Shown here piece after piece: positions 12,744 to 24,066 of a DNA stretch of 64,000 nucleotides. The notes beneath the pieces were generated by a model that made no database searches, had not been told where the DNA came from, and worked only from the letters and a program-made list of their open reading frames with translations. Numbering within the stretch: position 1 is the first letter of the stretch; every line of letters starts with the position of its first letter. Source of the stretch: Floccularia luteovirens (Eukaryota > Basidiomycota > Agaricomycetes > Agaricales > Squamanitaceae); contig VSJF01000008.1 in NCBI GenBank assembly GCA_009739215.1, positions 1,426,001 through 1,490,000 of the forward strand, read 5' to 3'. The translations under genes were made by a program, and so were the position numbers.

Positions 12744-15206
12744 ATGTTTTTCTCGCTACAGGCATGGGCGACCATATTTGCGTTGGCCATCAGTGTTTCA
12801 CATGCTGTAACAGTTTATAAACAAGTTCCATTCGGCGCTGCAACTCCAACTGCAGCCGCATACAATGATACCATATTAAGGCCACCACCAATCCCTCAAC
12901 CAGCCCCAACTTCTCGATTCCAGATTCAGCTGCAGAGAAAAGCCGCTGATGTTCCAAATTTATCTATGCCACATGTAGGCGGGTCGTTCTACGGATTCTC
13001 AATCGAAATGTCGGTGACGAACCAGATATGTACGTATATATCTTCCATGCAGATTATAAGTATCTTGCTCATTGTATATCCACAGTGGGAAAGAATTCGT
13101 TCGTACTTCATGTTATTTTTTTAACTGGCACCGATAAAGCGTTGTACTGCAGGTCATTCATACAAGTCCCTTTTCTCAATTTGATGTCTAACCTCCAAGA
13201 GCGTGCTGAGAACGTGTTTATACGCCTTGGAGGAAATACGCAAGAGTATGCTGAACTGGTCGACCATCTTGATGACGGTCGAGCAACTGCCAAAGAACTT
13301 CTCGATACCGACAAGACAGTAAGATCATGGACAATAACAATTGTGTATCCTCACAGTTTAAACTAGACTCAAACACCAGCTGTTGTATACACGACCGATT
13401 TCTTTTACATCGCATCCAATATATCTTCATTGGTTAATGTGAAGTGGTTTCTTGGTGGGTATATGCGCATATAAGCATACGATACATTCACGAATATTGC
13501 ATAGGTATACCGTTTGTTGACACTAGTAACTGGCGGCTGGACATCGTACAATGTGGACAAGCAATTTTGGGAGAAAACCTTGTTGGCTTACAAGCTGGGA
13601 ACGAACCTGATCTTTATTCCCGGTAGACAATTATGTTGAGTTCGAAGCAGGAGTACTTACAGTCCGATAGTCACGGCTTGCGTCCTCCAACTTATTCTCC
13701 AATGGATCATTTCAATGAGTTCAAAAGCTTAATCCAGACAATTAATGACAACCCGCAAATTCCCGTGAAAAATATCTTTAATTGGACCCAGTATTGCAAC
13801 TGGTGACTGGTTCCCAGAAGATGTTTGGAATACGGGTTTTATAACAGCTTTCAGGGACAATCTTTATGCAATTACTGTCGAACAGTATGTTTACCACGGC
13901 GAGAATGTTATATGAAGAATGCTCACCTTAACTATAGCTATCCGAACAATAACTGTTTTGCACAATTTGGTATCGGGTCTTATCAAGACCCTCAAGATAT
14001 TTTCCCTACATACCTGAACCATACAGCCGTGGTTTCCTTGGTCGCACCATATTTGAATTCGACGTTCTTAGCTCAACAAGCAGGGAGACCTTTTATCATG
14101 TTTGAGACCAACACAGCTTCTTGCGGGGGATTTCCTGGAATCTCTGATAGTTATGGGGCGGCACTTTGGGCACTAGATTACGGTCTTCAAATGGCGTTTA
14201 GTAACTTTTCACATGCACTATTGCATATTGGTGGTCAGAGTGTTTTCTATAATGTATGTGGCTGCTTTAACCGGGGGGTTTAAACCGACATTAATGCCGT
14301 TGCAGCCGTTTACAGGTAAAAGAATATTACAGTCGGTTTTAGTTTCCACAACTCACAATATAAATACAGCCCCACCAACAAACCAGTCATCCTACCATGA
14401 ATGGACTGTTGGCGCGATTTACTATTCCACTCTAGTCATCGCAGAAGCACTAGGAAAGTCTAATACGTCGCAAACAATCGACCTATACAGCAACGGAAAT
14501 AACATGTACACACCTTCATATGCTATTTATGAACAAGGCGTTCTGTCCAAGGTGGCACTGTTCAATTATTTGGATGATCCTACTGGGGGAAGCGATCTTG
14601 CTGTCTCCATTTCAATACCTGGCGATGGTGTTCCCTCTTCAATCAAAGTAAAGTAAGTTGGGGAATTTCCGAAATGTCACTGCCTGATTTGTGTTTGTTC
14701 AGATATCTTGAGTCAGATTCAGTATCCTCGAAGAGTAACATTACATGGGCGGGACAAGTGAGTTCCATAGCGGGATATTAACATTGACTCAAAATGAACA
14801 TCTCTAGACCCTTGGAAACAGATTTCAGGTAGATGGAAGATTGAAGGGAGATTTGAACGTCGTTACTATCAGTTGTGATCAAAGTAACAACCTATGCCAG
14901 GTTCCGGTTCCAGCGCCTGGTTTTGCTCTTGTCTTCATGGAGAATGATCCTTCCATTGATGTCGGAGAAGCTGCAACAACATTTGCCACCACGGCTCATA
15001 CGAAAACCATCAATACCGTTTCGATTGATCCCTCGGTGCTGGCCACATCGAATGGACACTCTAGAAAAGATTGGGGCCAGATTGGGAGCACGAGTAAAGG
15101 ATCCATAAGTGGTGCATCAGTTTCCCGAGGTGTTGTTTCTGGAGCAATGATTTTGTTTTCTGTGATCCTAGGTGCATTGTTGACTGCCCCGGGTGTTCCG
15201 CGATAA
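12744..15206 (+). CDS. GH79 family glucuronidase-like protein, copy 1 (one frame break)
   Basis: Secreted glycoside hydrolase resembling family GH79 beta-glucuronidases, which release glucuronic acid from glycans such as arabinogalactan. MFFSLQAWATIFALAISVSHA is a signal peptide. Family landmarks in order are GGSFYGFSIEMS, FIRLGGNTQEYA, LQAGNEPDLY (acid/base Glu) and FETNTASCGGF (nucleophile Glu), then a beta-sandwich tail. The C-terminus ends in a hydrophobic segment (VVSGAMILFSVILGALL), probably a GPI signal or anchor. About ten introns; one exon is only 10 nt (14306-14315) and encodes part of PFTAPP. Compared with the adjacent paralogue there is one extra T in TTT at 13777-13779, which shifts the frame before LIGPSI. 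The rest, including both catalytic residues, is conserved. The break may be an assembly error or inactivation of one copy. Confidence 0.78.
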
Positions 15207-15959
15207 GAGAGTTCAAGATTGTTTCATTTATAGTGAATTCTCGCATTTGTAATGAGACTCTGTAAAAATAATTAAATCCATTCTATCTTGTTTGTTGACA
15301 CTGCGGACTTATCAACAAAAAAGTATGTTGTGACTTGAATCAAGCTTCTGAAACATTCCACTTTCATCAACTGCAGACTCTGGTATGATGCCTTGGCATC
15401 TAGTGTTCATGCAAGTATGAAAACTTGATTGCTCGATTCGCTAGGCGGAGAACAGGAAGGAATCATTGCTCTACTCCACTTACGTTTCTTGCCCCGGAAA
15501 TCAATCCTATGGGGAACAACCAAGTGTGGTTTTTTCCTTGGAGCACACCGTTCAGGGGCTATTGAACAAAACACGACCCCTTTCCCAAGTGATAGCTTGG
15601 CATGGCCATACAAAACCGCGCATGTGTTGTGTTATACTCAACACAAACGTGTCAAGGTCTATTTCCGGATTTATTTGCTGAATGCCTTTGCTGAAATAGT
15701 TATTGAACTAGAAGTGGACTTGTGATATATTGCTGGTGGGTTAGGATAGACAGAAAGCTGGATCGGAAGCAAGAAAGGGTTTGACAATGTGTTAAATTGC
15801 GATTTGCAATGAAATTCTTTCTTCAAGCCTGTTAAGGTATAATTGAAATCATTGATGCTCGGACTGGCCCCATACTCTTGGCAAAAAAACGGGACCCTTA
15901 CATACATGGGCAACTCTCGCCTGTTGCCTCACCACCCCTTTCACGCAACTTTTATTGTC
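15207..15959. other. Intergenic between tandem GH79 genes
   Basis: About 750 bp with no supported gene; open frames on both strands lack recognisable motifs. It holds the terminator of GH79-1 and the promoter of GH79-2. Confidence 0.5.
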
Positions 15960-18389
15960 ATGTTGCCCCCAGCTGCTTTGGGTCTGCTCAGCTTAGTCGC
16001 TGCTGTCCGTGGACAAGTCACTATCTATGCCCAGATACCTCTTGGACAGTTGACTGCTACTGCCACTTCGAATGATCCAGCAGCTCCTGCTATCACTACG
16101 TATGCCGCTTACAATGATACCACCCTGATACCACCACCAGTCCCAAGCCCGGCACCTTCCAAAAATTTTGCACTTTCGTTACCAAGGGATGCAGCATCCA
16201 TGGCAGGGCTGTCGCTTCCACATACTGGAGGGGGATTCTTTGGATTTTCAATCGAAATGTCCGTCGTAAATCAAGTTTGTGAGTAGTAGGGGGTACAATT
16301 ACTTTCGAAGTTACTAACAAAAAGATTGTAATAGTTGGAAAAAACTCGTAAGTTTTGGACTGAGCTCATTCCAGAAGCTTGATCTAAGAAATAAAATTTT
16401 AGATCGTTCCTTCAAGTGCCCTTCTTAAACTTGATGGCAAACATACAAGAACGCGCAGGGGGTGTCGTGATTCGTTTAGGAGGGAATACACAAGAACACG
16501 CGACATTAGTTAATTTCGTTGATAACGGAAATGTCATTACCAAAGAAAAAACTAGCTTAGACCAGACGGTCAGTACACAAAAATTGATCTTGTTTATTCG
16601 CAATTTGAGACTAATGTCTCTTCCAGACCGAGACACCCGCTGTGCTCTATACCATAGATCTTTTCTACATTGCTTCAAACATATCTTCCTTGGTAAACGT
16701 GAAGTGGTTTATGGGTATGAAAAAATCATTATTATTTAGGGTCAGTTTTCTGATATGAGACATAAAGGGATCCCGTTCAACGATACCGTAAACTGGCGTG
16801 TTCAGATTGCAGAGGAAGCGCAAAATATCTTGGGAGACAATCTTCTTGGGCTTCAGGCAGGAAATGAACCTGATTTGTATACAAAGTAAGACAGGAATAT
16901 TGAAACAATCTTTACTATGATCTCTAACACAAGAGCAGCAATGGTCATCGTATGGAACCTTATGGCCCTCAGGACTACTTCAACGAAGTCGGATCCTTGA
17001 TCCAAAGCATGGATAGCAACCCTAGAATACTCAATAAAAATATGCTTATCGGACCAAGTATCGAGGGTCATTGGACTCCTCAACAAGTTTGGGATACTGG
17101 ATTTGTAACAACTTATCGTGATAGGTTATATGCGCTCAGCGTTGAACAGTTCGTTAATTTCTTTTCTTTCAAAGCGTCACACCTAATTTAAAATTTACAA
17201 TACCACAGTTATCCCACAAACAATTGTGCAGCACAATTTAATACCGGAGCCCCTATTAAAATTCCCCAAAACGAATTCCCTGGATACCTCACGCACGATG
17301 CAGGCAGAAATCTAATTGCACCTTACCTTGACTCTAGCCGTCTTGCTGCGGAAAATGGGAAACCTTTTATTATGTTCGAGACGAATACTGCGTCTTGTGG
17401 TGGTTTCGCGGGCATATCAAATACATATGGCGCGGCTTTATGGGCGATTGATTATGGGTTCCAGATGGCTTATAGCAATTTCACGTATGCGTTGCTACAT
17501 GTTGGTGGACAGAATGTCTTTTATAATGTGAGATCTACTGAGGCTCTTTTTTAGAATTACTTTTATGCTAATTCCCTTGTCAGCCCTTCACAGCTCCTCC
17601 CACGAACCAATCTACGTTCAATCAATGGACAATTGGTGCCATATATTATTCCACCCTCGTAGTCGCAGAAGCTTTTGGTAAAACCAACACTTCAAAGATA
17701 GTCGACCTAAACGCAAACGCAGCAAGCATCTACACTCCTGCGTATGCTATCTACGAGAACGATGTGCTTTCCAAGGTGGCATTGTTCAATTTTGTTGACG
17801 ATGACACTGGTAATAGCGATATTACGGCAACCATTACTGTACCGAATGCTGGTGTGCCACCTAGTATCAGAGTGAAGTACCTCCAGTCAGATTCCGTATC
17901 GTCCAAGAACATCACTTGGGCTGGTCAGGTGTGTTGGATTTTCCTTTTTTCGATGTATTTAACCTGATCTTCCGCGAATTACAGACATTCGGTGGCAAGT
18001 TCGAATCAGATGGACGATTCAGGGGTGATCTCAACGTAGTAACAATAACATGTGATCAAACTGCCAATGCTTGTTCTGTCCCGCTTAAGTCACCCGAATT
18101 CGCGCTCGTTTTCCTGGATACTAATGCGGAGGAAGTCAACATTGGACAAAGTCCCGTGACATTCTCGACTAGCGCGCATACGAAGACGTTGAATACTGCA
18201 ACTGTCAATCCTTCTGTGCTAGCCACATCAAATGGACACTCGGAGAAAGATAGAATACATCTGGGAAGTACCAGTAAAGGGTCGGCGAATGGAGCTGGGG
18301 GGTTGAGTACGATTATACCTGGTGTCTTTGTTATGATTTCCGCAGTGGTTATAAGTGGCGGATTTGTGTTGATGGGGGTTGGGCGATAA
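15960..18389 (+). CDS. GH79 family glucuronidase-like protein, copy 2 (intact)
   Basis: Tandem paralogue of the preceding gene with the same architecture. The signal peptide begins MLPPAALGLLSLVAAVRG. It carries GGGFFGFSIEMSV, VIRLGGNTQEHA, LQAGNEPDLYT (acid/base Glu near 16865) and FETNTASCGGFAGI (nucleophile Glu near 17374). The C-terminal beta domain keeps PSVLATSNGHSEKD and GSTSKGS before a hydrophobic tail (PGVFVMISAVVISGGFVLM), suggesting membrane or GPI anchoring. Introns match copy 1 in position, except that the PFTAPPTNQ segment is uninterrupted here, so copy 1 gained an intron or copy 2 lost one. All frames join cleanly. Substrate (glucuronide or methyl-glucuronide) is inferred at family level only. 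Confidence 0.85.
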
Positions 18390-18696
18390 GGGAGGTTAGA
18401 GGCCATTTGAACACTCACTCATTTGAATTAGGTATTTTTTGCGTACATTCTCACATAACTAACAATCATCATGGATCACTATTTGTATAATTAATATAGA
18501 GAAAATCGATTAATCTATCGCTGAATACCTTCTTTTCCAAGTATGTCTGAGTTACTGGGGGCTCTCCCCAAAGTATTTTGTTATCATTGGAAGGTACATG
18601 GTCATATATTTTTAACAATAGTACTCGGATTGAAATTTTTTGAAAATCATATCTTTCTCAACGAAACGAAATCAGGCCTAAATGCGCAGTTGTCTC

Positions 18697-18792
18697 TAGC
18701 CTCCTACCCACGGTGTTGTGACTATGTATTATATAATCATGTTTTTCCGAAATAAAACCGAATTATGGACTCCCCTGGGTAGTAGGAGGCTG
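18697..18792 (+). mobile_element. Short MITE-like element with flanking 9-bp repeats
   Basis: A 96-bp segment. Its ends are imperfect inverted repeats (TAGCCTCCTACCCA at left; TGGGTAGTAGGAGGCTG at right). Both sides are flanked by agttgtctc (18688-18696 and 18793-18801), which reads as a 9-bp target-site duplication, in the size range made by Mutator-type transposases. The core (18707-18764) is present in inverted orientation at 9458-9513. It is non-autonomous and has no coding capacity. Confidence 0.6.
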
Positions 18793-19318
18793 AGTTGTCT
18801 CCTAATTATACACGTATTATGTTATGCCTAAATATGAAATATCAAAACTTGAGGCTATGATATTATCATCAAAACATTTGTTTGATCGCTGGTTATTTTC
18901 GTGGCTGTTGGTTGGTCAAAATTTTTGGAACTGTTCGCAGCTATTGTGAAACAGAAGAGTGATATATGTATCAAGCTGGGGTGATATGTGCTCGGCAGGG
19001 CAAGTCAAGCACTTTGTCAACTCAGTTTGAAGTTGCTGCTTTTCCTCAGATACCGTCTGATTTCTATTAAGAATTTCAAACCAATCTAGAATGCGGAATG
19101 ATTAATGAATACATATAGATTCTCTAAAAGAAGATGGTGAGAATGTAACAAGCCAAGCCGACGGGTTCTGCCTTGTTGCTCTAGCAGGGGTAATGTGAAT
19201 GGCTATGACTGGGTGAGGCACTATAGACGTGTACATCACGATCAATCGATCGTAGCCAAGTAGAGCCTCAGCCGAAAGGCGTTGTATGATCGAACCTGCC
19301 CTGCAGCTGCGGGCGCCC

Positions 19319-19615
19319 ATACCTGTTTCGGTCGGAAACAGGTATTATGAAAAATGTTTTCTGTTTCTCACGGCCTTTTTTTTATGAGAAAAAGGTTATT
19401 TGTTTCTGGGTCTTTTTCTGCTAGAAATAGAATCCCTGTTTCTAGTAGAAAAATGATAAGATAAAGAATTCCTGTTTCTACCAGAAATAGTTCAAAAAAA
19501 GATAACCTTTTTTGTATTTTTTTTCTGGCACAAACAGAAATCTTTTTCTCAAAGAAAAAGAGTGTGAGAAACAGTAAACATTTTTCATAATACCTGTTTC
19601 CAACTGAAACAGGTA
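19319..19615. mobile_element. Palindromic foldback/MITE element
   Basis: A 297-bp AT-rich element with long terminal inverted repeats. ATACCTGTTTC begins it and GAAACAGGTAT ends it. The outer ~50 bp of each arm match, including ATTATGAAAAATGTTT versus AAACATTTTTCATAAT. Each end is itself a small palindrome (ACCTGTTTC...GAAACAGGT). The centre carries further CTGTTTCT/AGAAA motifs. If the ends are read as CCTGTTTC, the flanking dinucleotide is TA on both sides, consistent with Tc1/mariner-type insertion. It lies about 150 bp upstream of the acyl-CoA synthetase start. Confidence 0.75.
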
Positions 19616-19767
19616 TGGTGCAGCTGTGCTCTGAGCACTCTCGGCGTGGGAGTAATCACGTGATAACTCCTGCTCCCCAAAGTCTAAAGCTGCCCGCAAA
19701 CGTCAGATTCAGTCCTGAACTCCTCTTTTCCCCAAACCACTACCTTCCCCTTCCCCTTTTCTAGATA

Positions 19768-22142
19768 ATGTCAAAGATACATACCAATAAGCCTGGCTAT
19801 CATGGCAAAGGTTCTGTCGAGGTCAATCAGTCCTCTCAAGATGGTGAAGGTCCTATACGACGCTGCGCGCTATCATTGGACAAGCTTGTAACAAATCCGG
19901 CGGACGGCGTCAATACTGCATACGATGTCCTCGCATATTCTGCACGCATACATGGCACGCGTAAGGCGCTTGGTTGGCGTGACGTAATCCGCATACATGA
20001 GGAAACGAAAGAGGTCACTAAAACTGTCGACGGGAAAGAAGTCAAGGAACAGAAACTATGGAAGTACTATGAACTAAGCGACTACAAATACATTTCCTAC
20101 ATCGAGTTCCAGGAAATTGTATCTGAAGTTGCTCGTGGCCTCGTAGCCCTTGGTGTTTCAAGTGATGATATTTTCAATATCTATGCACAAACAAGGTACG
20201 CTCATCTAGTTAACCTATATTTCTTCGGTGAATATCTTATTTCCGATCAATAGTCCCACTTGGCAGTTCATTGCGCACGCTTGTAGTTCCATTTCCACGA
20301 CTATTGCTACCGCGTATGATACATTGGGTGAAGAAGGGCTAACCCATTCCCTCAATGAACCAAACTGTGCCGGCATTTTCACAAATGCGGAACTCCTGCC
20401 GACTCTATTACGTGTCGTAGGCAAAACACCTTCTGTGCGCTTGGTTGTGTATGATGGTGATGCATCTCCATCATTGATCACATCTATTCGCGATGTACGT
20501 GAAGGACTGCAAGTTTTTTCACTCGACGATCTGCGCGCAAAAGGCCGTGCACAGTCCACTGATTCTCTAGAATCGCGTCGGCCGAAACCGGAAACAGTTG
20601 CCTGTATCATGTATACCAGTGGAAGTACTGGTGCTCCAAAAGGAGTTGTTATCACACATTCGAATCTCGTTGCTTCTATAGGCGCGGTGTATACGCTACT
20701 TGGACACCATCTGACATATGATGACACCTTCCTCGCATATCTCCCTCTCGCCCACATGCTTGAGTATATTGTTGAGCTCATAATGCTCTTTGTTGGGATG
20801 ACCTGCGGGTATGGGCGTGTCAAGACACTTACAGATCCCAGTGTACGCAACTGCAAGGGTGATCTCAATGCATTCCGCCCCTCCATAATGGTGGGTGTCC
20901 CCGCGGTGTGGGAGACTATCAGAAAGGGTATCTTAACAAAGGTTAACGCTGGAGGACCTATTAAGAAGACTGTCTTCAATGCTGCAATGTCTGCGAAACG
21001 GAGTAGTATTATTGGTCTTGCTCAGTTAGCAGACTCGGTTGTATTATCGGGAGTGCGTGCAGCAACTGGTGGAAGGCTTCGGTTAGCGCTTTGTGGAGGA
21101 GCGGCACTGAGTAAGGAAACACAAGAATTTTTATCAACTGCTCTTGTTACCATTGTTCAAGGTCAGTCTCTATAATCCGTACCTCTGAAGTGAATCTCAG
21201 CATCGTGTATAGGTTATGGAATGACAGAGTCATGCGGCATGTGTGCCATCCTTCCGCCTGAATTGATGCAGTTCAGCACTGTTGGATTGCCTGTACCTTC
21301 AACTGAGGTCAAACTCAGGGATGTCCCCGACGCGGGTTACCTATCAACGAACAACCCACAACAGGGTGAAGTGTGCATTCGCGGTCCAAGTGTAGTGACA
21401 GGATATTACAAGCGAGACGATCTGAACAAAGATACCACCATCTTCCCTGGAGACGGTTGGTTACGAACAGGAGATATTGGTCAATGGAACAAAGATGGAA
21501 CATTGACATTGATTGATAGGTGAGTTATCTCTGGTCCACTTGAACAATGCGCTCAAGTCGTACCACTTCCAAGGCTCAAGAATCTGGTAAAACTGCAGAA
21601 CGGAGAGGTAAGTCTTTTTTTCACCATTTTTTTCAAGCATACTAACGGTTCTATAAAGTATATCGCACTTGAACGACTTGAATCAATATACAAGGCATGC
21701 AACTTGGTTGCAAATCTCTGTGTACACGCCTCGCCGGATGCAAACCAACCAATGGCAATCATAATTCCACACGAAGCACAATTACGTTACTACCTTGAAA
21801 CCAAAGGAGATAGCTCACTATCAAAGCAAGCGAATTCATGTCCATTCCCCGACTTGTGTGATAACCCGGCTGTCCAATCGATCATTCTGCGTGAATGTAA
21901 TAGTCTTGGGAAGAAGAATGGCTTCAGGAATACAGAAATTTTGCAAGCTGTTGTTCTTACTCCCGAGGAATGGACGCCTGAGAATGGGCTTGTTACTGCT
22001 GCACATAAGACCCAGCGAGGGAAGATTGCGAAGCGGTTTCAAAAGGAAATTGACGTGAGTCAACTTCTTTAGTATCATTTATTGAACGGACGATTGATCA
22101 ATTGGTTACTTGATTAATTAGGCGGTTTATAAGCGTGCTTAA
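19768..22142 (+). CDS. FAA1: Long-chain acyl-CoA synthetase (FAA1/FAA4 type)
   Basis: ATP-dependent long-chain fatty acid:CoA ligase of the ANL superfamily, which activates fatty acids for lipid synthesis and degradation at ER or lipid-droplet membranes. The ATG is at 19768. The AMP-binding P-loop motif is IMYTSGSTGAPKGV (about 20610), then LAYLPLAHMLEY, then GYGMTESCGM after an intron (about 21214), then GDGWLRTGDIGQWN and DRLKNLVKLQNGEYIALE near the C-terminal hinge. The last exon (AVYKRA) ends at TAA 22140-22142. Introns lie near 20195-20251, 21162-21212, 21520-21572, 21609-21659 and 22053-22121. No frame break was seen. Assignment to FAA1/FAA4 rather than FAA2 is by overall look of the N-terminus and is moderate. 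This is the last ordinary single-copy gene before the repeat-rich part. Confidence 0.88.
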
Positions 22143-24066
22143 ATCTGCTTTTAACTTGTGGGCTTCCCTGTAGTTAGCATTCACGTTCAAACCCTAATGA
22201 TTGCTCGTCGCCCTACAAAGTAAACCATTTGTTTCTTTGTGTAATGATCTTGTTACTTCTTCTCTTCTGATATATCACATTAATATCATCGATTCATCTT
22301 ATAAATGGATGGAACATGACATTGACAATCCATCAGTGAAGTATAATAATCACCACGTCAAAGTAAGAATTGTACAGCATAGTCTCATTGAGACAATGAG
22401 ATGCTGGTTTGATTCCGTGAATGTACATTATTTCGTGAACAAAAGCAATTAGTAGGTGTTAACCTTCATTACTTGTAGTAAGTACGGGATTATAGTTTCT
22501 AGAAAATTACCAGTGCTTTGTTGTTTTTCTTTGTGTCACTAAATGCTCGAGTGGGGTTCCTTATGACTATACTCAATCCTTGTGTCCGTCGATTGCTAGT
22601 ACTATAGTGTAGGCTCGGACATAAGATGTATAACACCTCAGCTCACCTCAGGACTGTTTCCCTCAATCTTGATCGGGTGTCGCCAGAATGACACTTTAAC
22701 CGAAATTACATATCAGGGCCCCCAAATAAACTTTTTGTTGAGATGTTCATGCAGTGATAAAACCAACAAAGTCAATTGTAACATGTAGACATAGTAACAT
22801 GTGGCCGTACTTCGGGAGCGTTTAGTCTTCCATCCAGATTATATTCGCACAGATGGCACGCTCTATTTTAGATGCAAAAAGACCCCAGCCAAACAGAGGT
22901 TTCGCAGTGCATTCAGAGCAAAGTTGGTGGTGAAAGGAATCGCAGGATCGTTGTGAGTCTCTACAATGGAAAAGGAACATACTAAATCAGGAAAAGTTTT
23001 GCCTATGTGGGATAGATATCTATCTATAGGTCGTATTCAGGAATTTTCTTTGACGAAATAGAGAAGTGATGTTTCAGAAGATGAGAACGTCAGGGTTGAG
23101 ACGTTGAACGTTGAGAGCTAGAGTTTTTGCAAGCCCATACAGTATACTTAAATTATATTACTCAGAAAGGCAACACACTTGTACTGATGGATCTCTTCCG
23201 AATTTCGCTAATTAGGTTGTTGGTATATCAAGCTTTTTTGAGCTCGATCTTCATCAGCGCGGATTATTCTTAAACATCACTCACAGCTGATCTTCTGAGT
23301 TGTTCCATATATATATTATGATAAAAAGATGGTGATACAGCTTTTATGTACTAGTGGTTGGTTTTTACAACATAGATTGGAACACAATTAACTCTTAGCG
23401 TTGGTGGGTAATCCGCAGCAGGTCTGCAGTTCACATTTTGCTTGAAATAGTCACTAAAATTGATTAACTAGTTATATACTAGTTGCAAGTCACGGTGATG
23501 ATCATTGGGTTATCCGATTCCTCATCACCATCAATTGTCCACGTCTAACACTCCAGTGCTGTACCATTGTATGCTTAATGCCAAATGGATAGAATCATCG
23601 GGAGGTCTTAAACTCTTATTTATGGCGTTTGGTGACTGGCGGACAGAAATCTACTGATCCGGTATGTAGGAATTGAAACCAAATTCCGAGTCGTGATAAT
23701 TTGATCATGGAGATTATTGAAAGTAAGTATCTTTGAACTCAGATAAAGAGAAACCCTGGTCGTTTGATAAATTTGGTGCAGCGTGCTAGACTAATAGGGA
23801 TTTTGCAGTGCATTGATTTGAAAACAGAAGCTGTTTTGTATCAAGTGCATTTCTCGGGACATTAGCTCTTGCCTGTGATTCATCACTTCAAACTATTCCC
23901 TTTGTCTCTTCGTCCATTCTCTTGGTCCTCAATCAGCTTCCTCATGATTTAAGCCTAAGTATACTAAGGACTCGATAGTACTTATAGGTTCAAGTTGTCG
24001 AGGTACTGGCCTCCAGCTGAGTAACCATTACATATCATCCCTCCAAAACCTCTCTCAGAGCCAGCC
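22143..24066. other. Intergenic with duplicated non-coding block
   Basis: No gene supported. The segment 22577-23140 is copied at 32962-33525 (annotated). From about 23520 on, sequence similarity with 43315 onward begins, i.e. the promoter side of the DUF6534-A/B duplication. The interval 23140-23520 shows nothing recognisable. Confidence 0.55.
22577..23140 (+). repeat. Dispersed non-coding block R, copy 1
   Basis: About 560 bp strongly similar to 32962-33525. The shared stretches include the runs around ccgtcgattg, gttgagatgttcatgcag, catgtagacatagtaacat and gcaaaaagaccccagcc. It has no coherent reading frame. The copies differ by scattered substitutions and small gaps, so the duplication is not recent. 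Confidence 0.8.

Larger units (their letters stand above)
18390..19767. other. Intergenic with two short repeat elements
   Basis: No gene supported. It contains a 96-bp MITE-like element (18697-18792) and a 297-bp foldback element (19319-19615). The sequence between 19640 and 19767 is pyrimidine-rich just before the acyl-CoA synthetase ATG, as expected for a promoter or 5' UTR. Confidence 0.6.

Noticed and set aside
20215..20979. 254-codon antisense frame in the acyl-CoA synthetase
   Set aside because: Lies fully inside conserved AMP-binding exons on the other strand.
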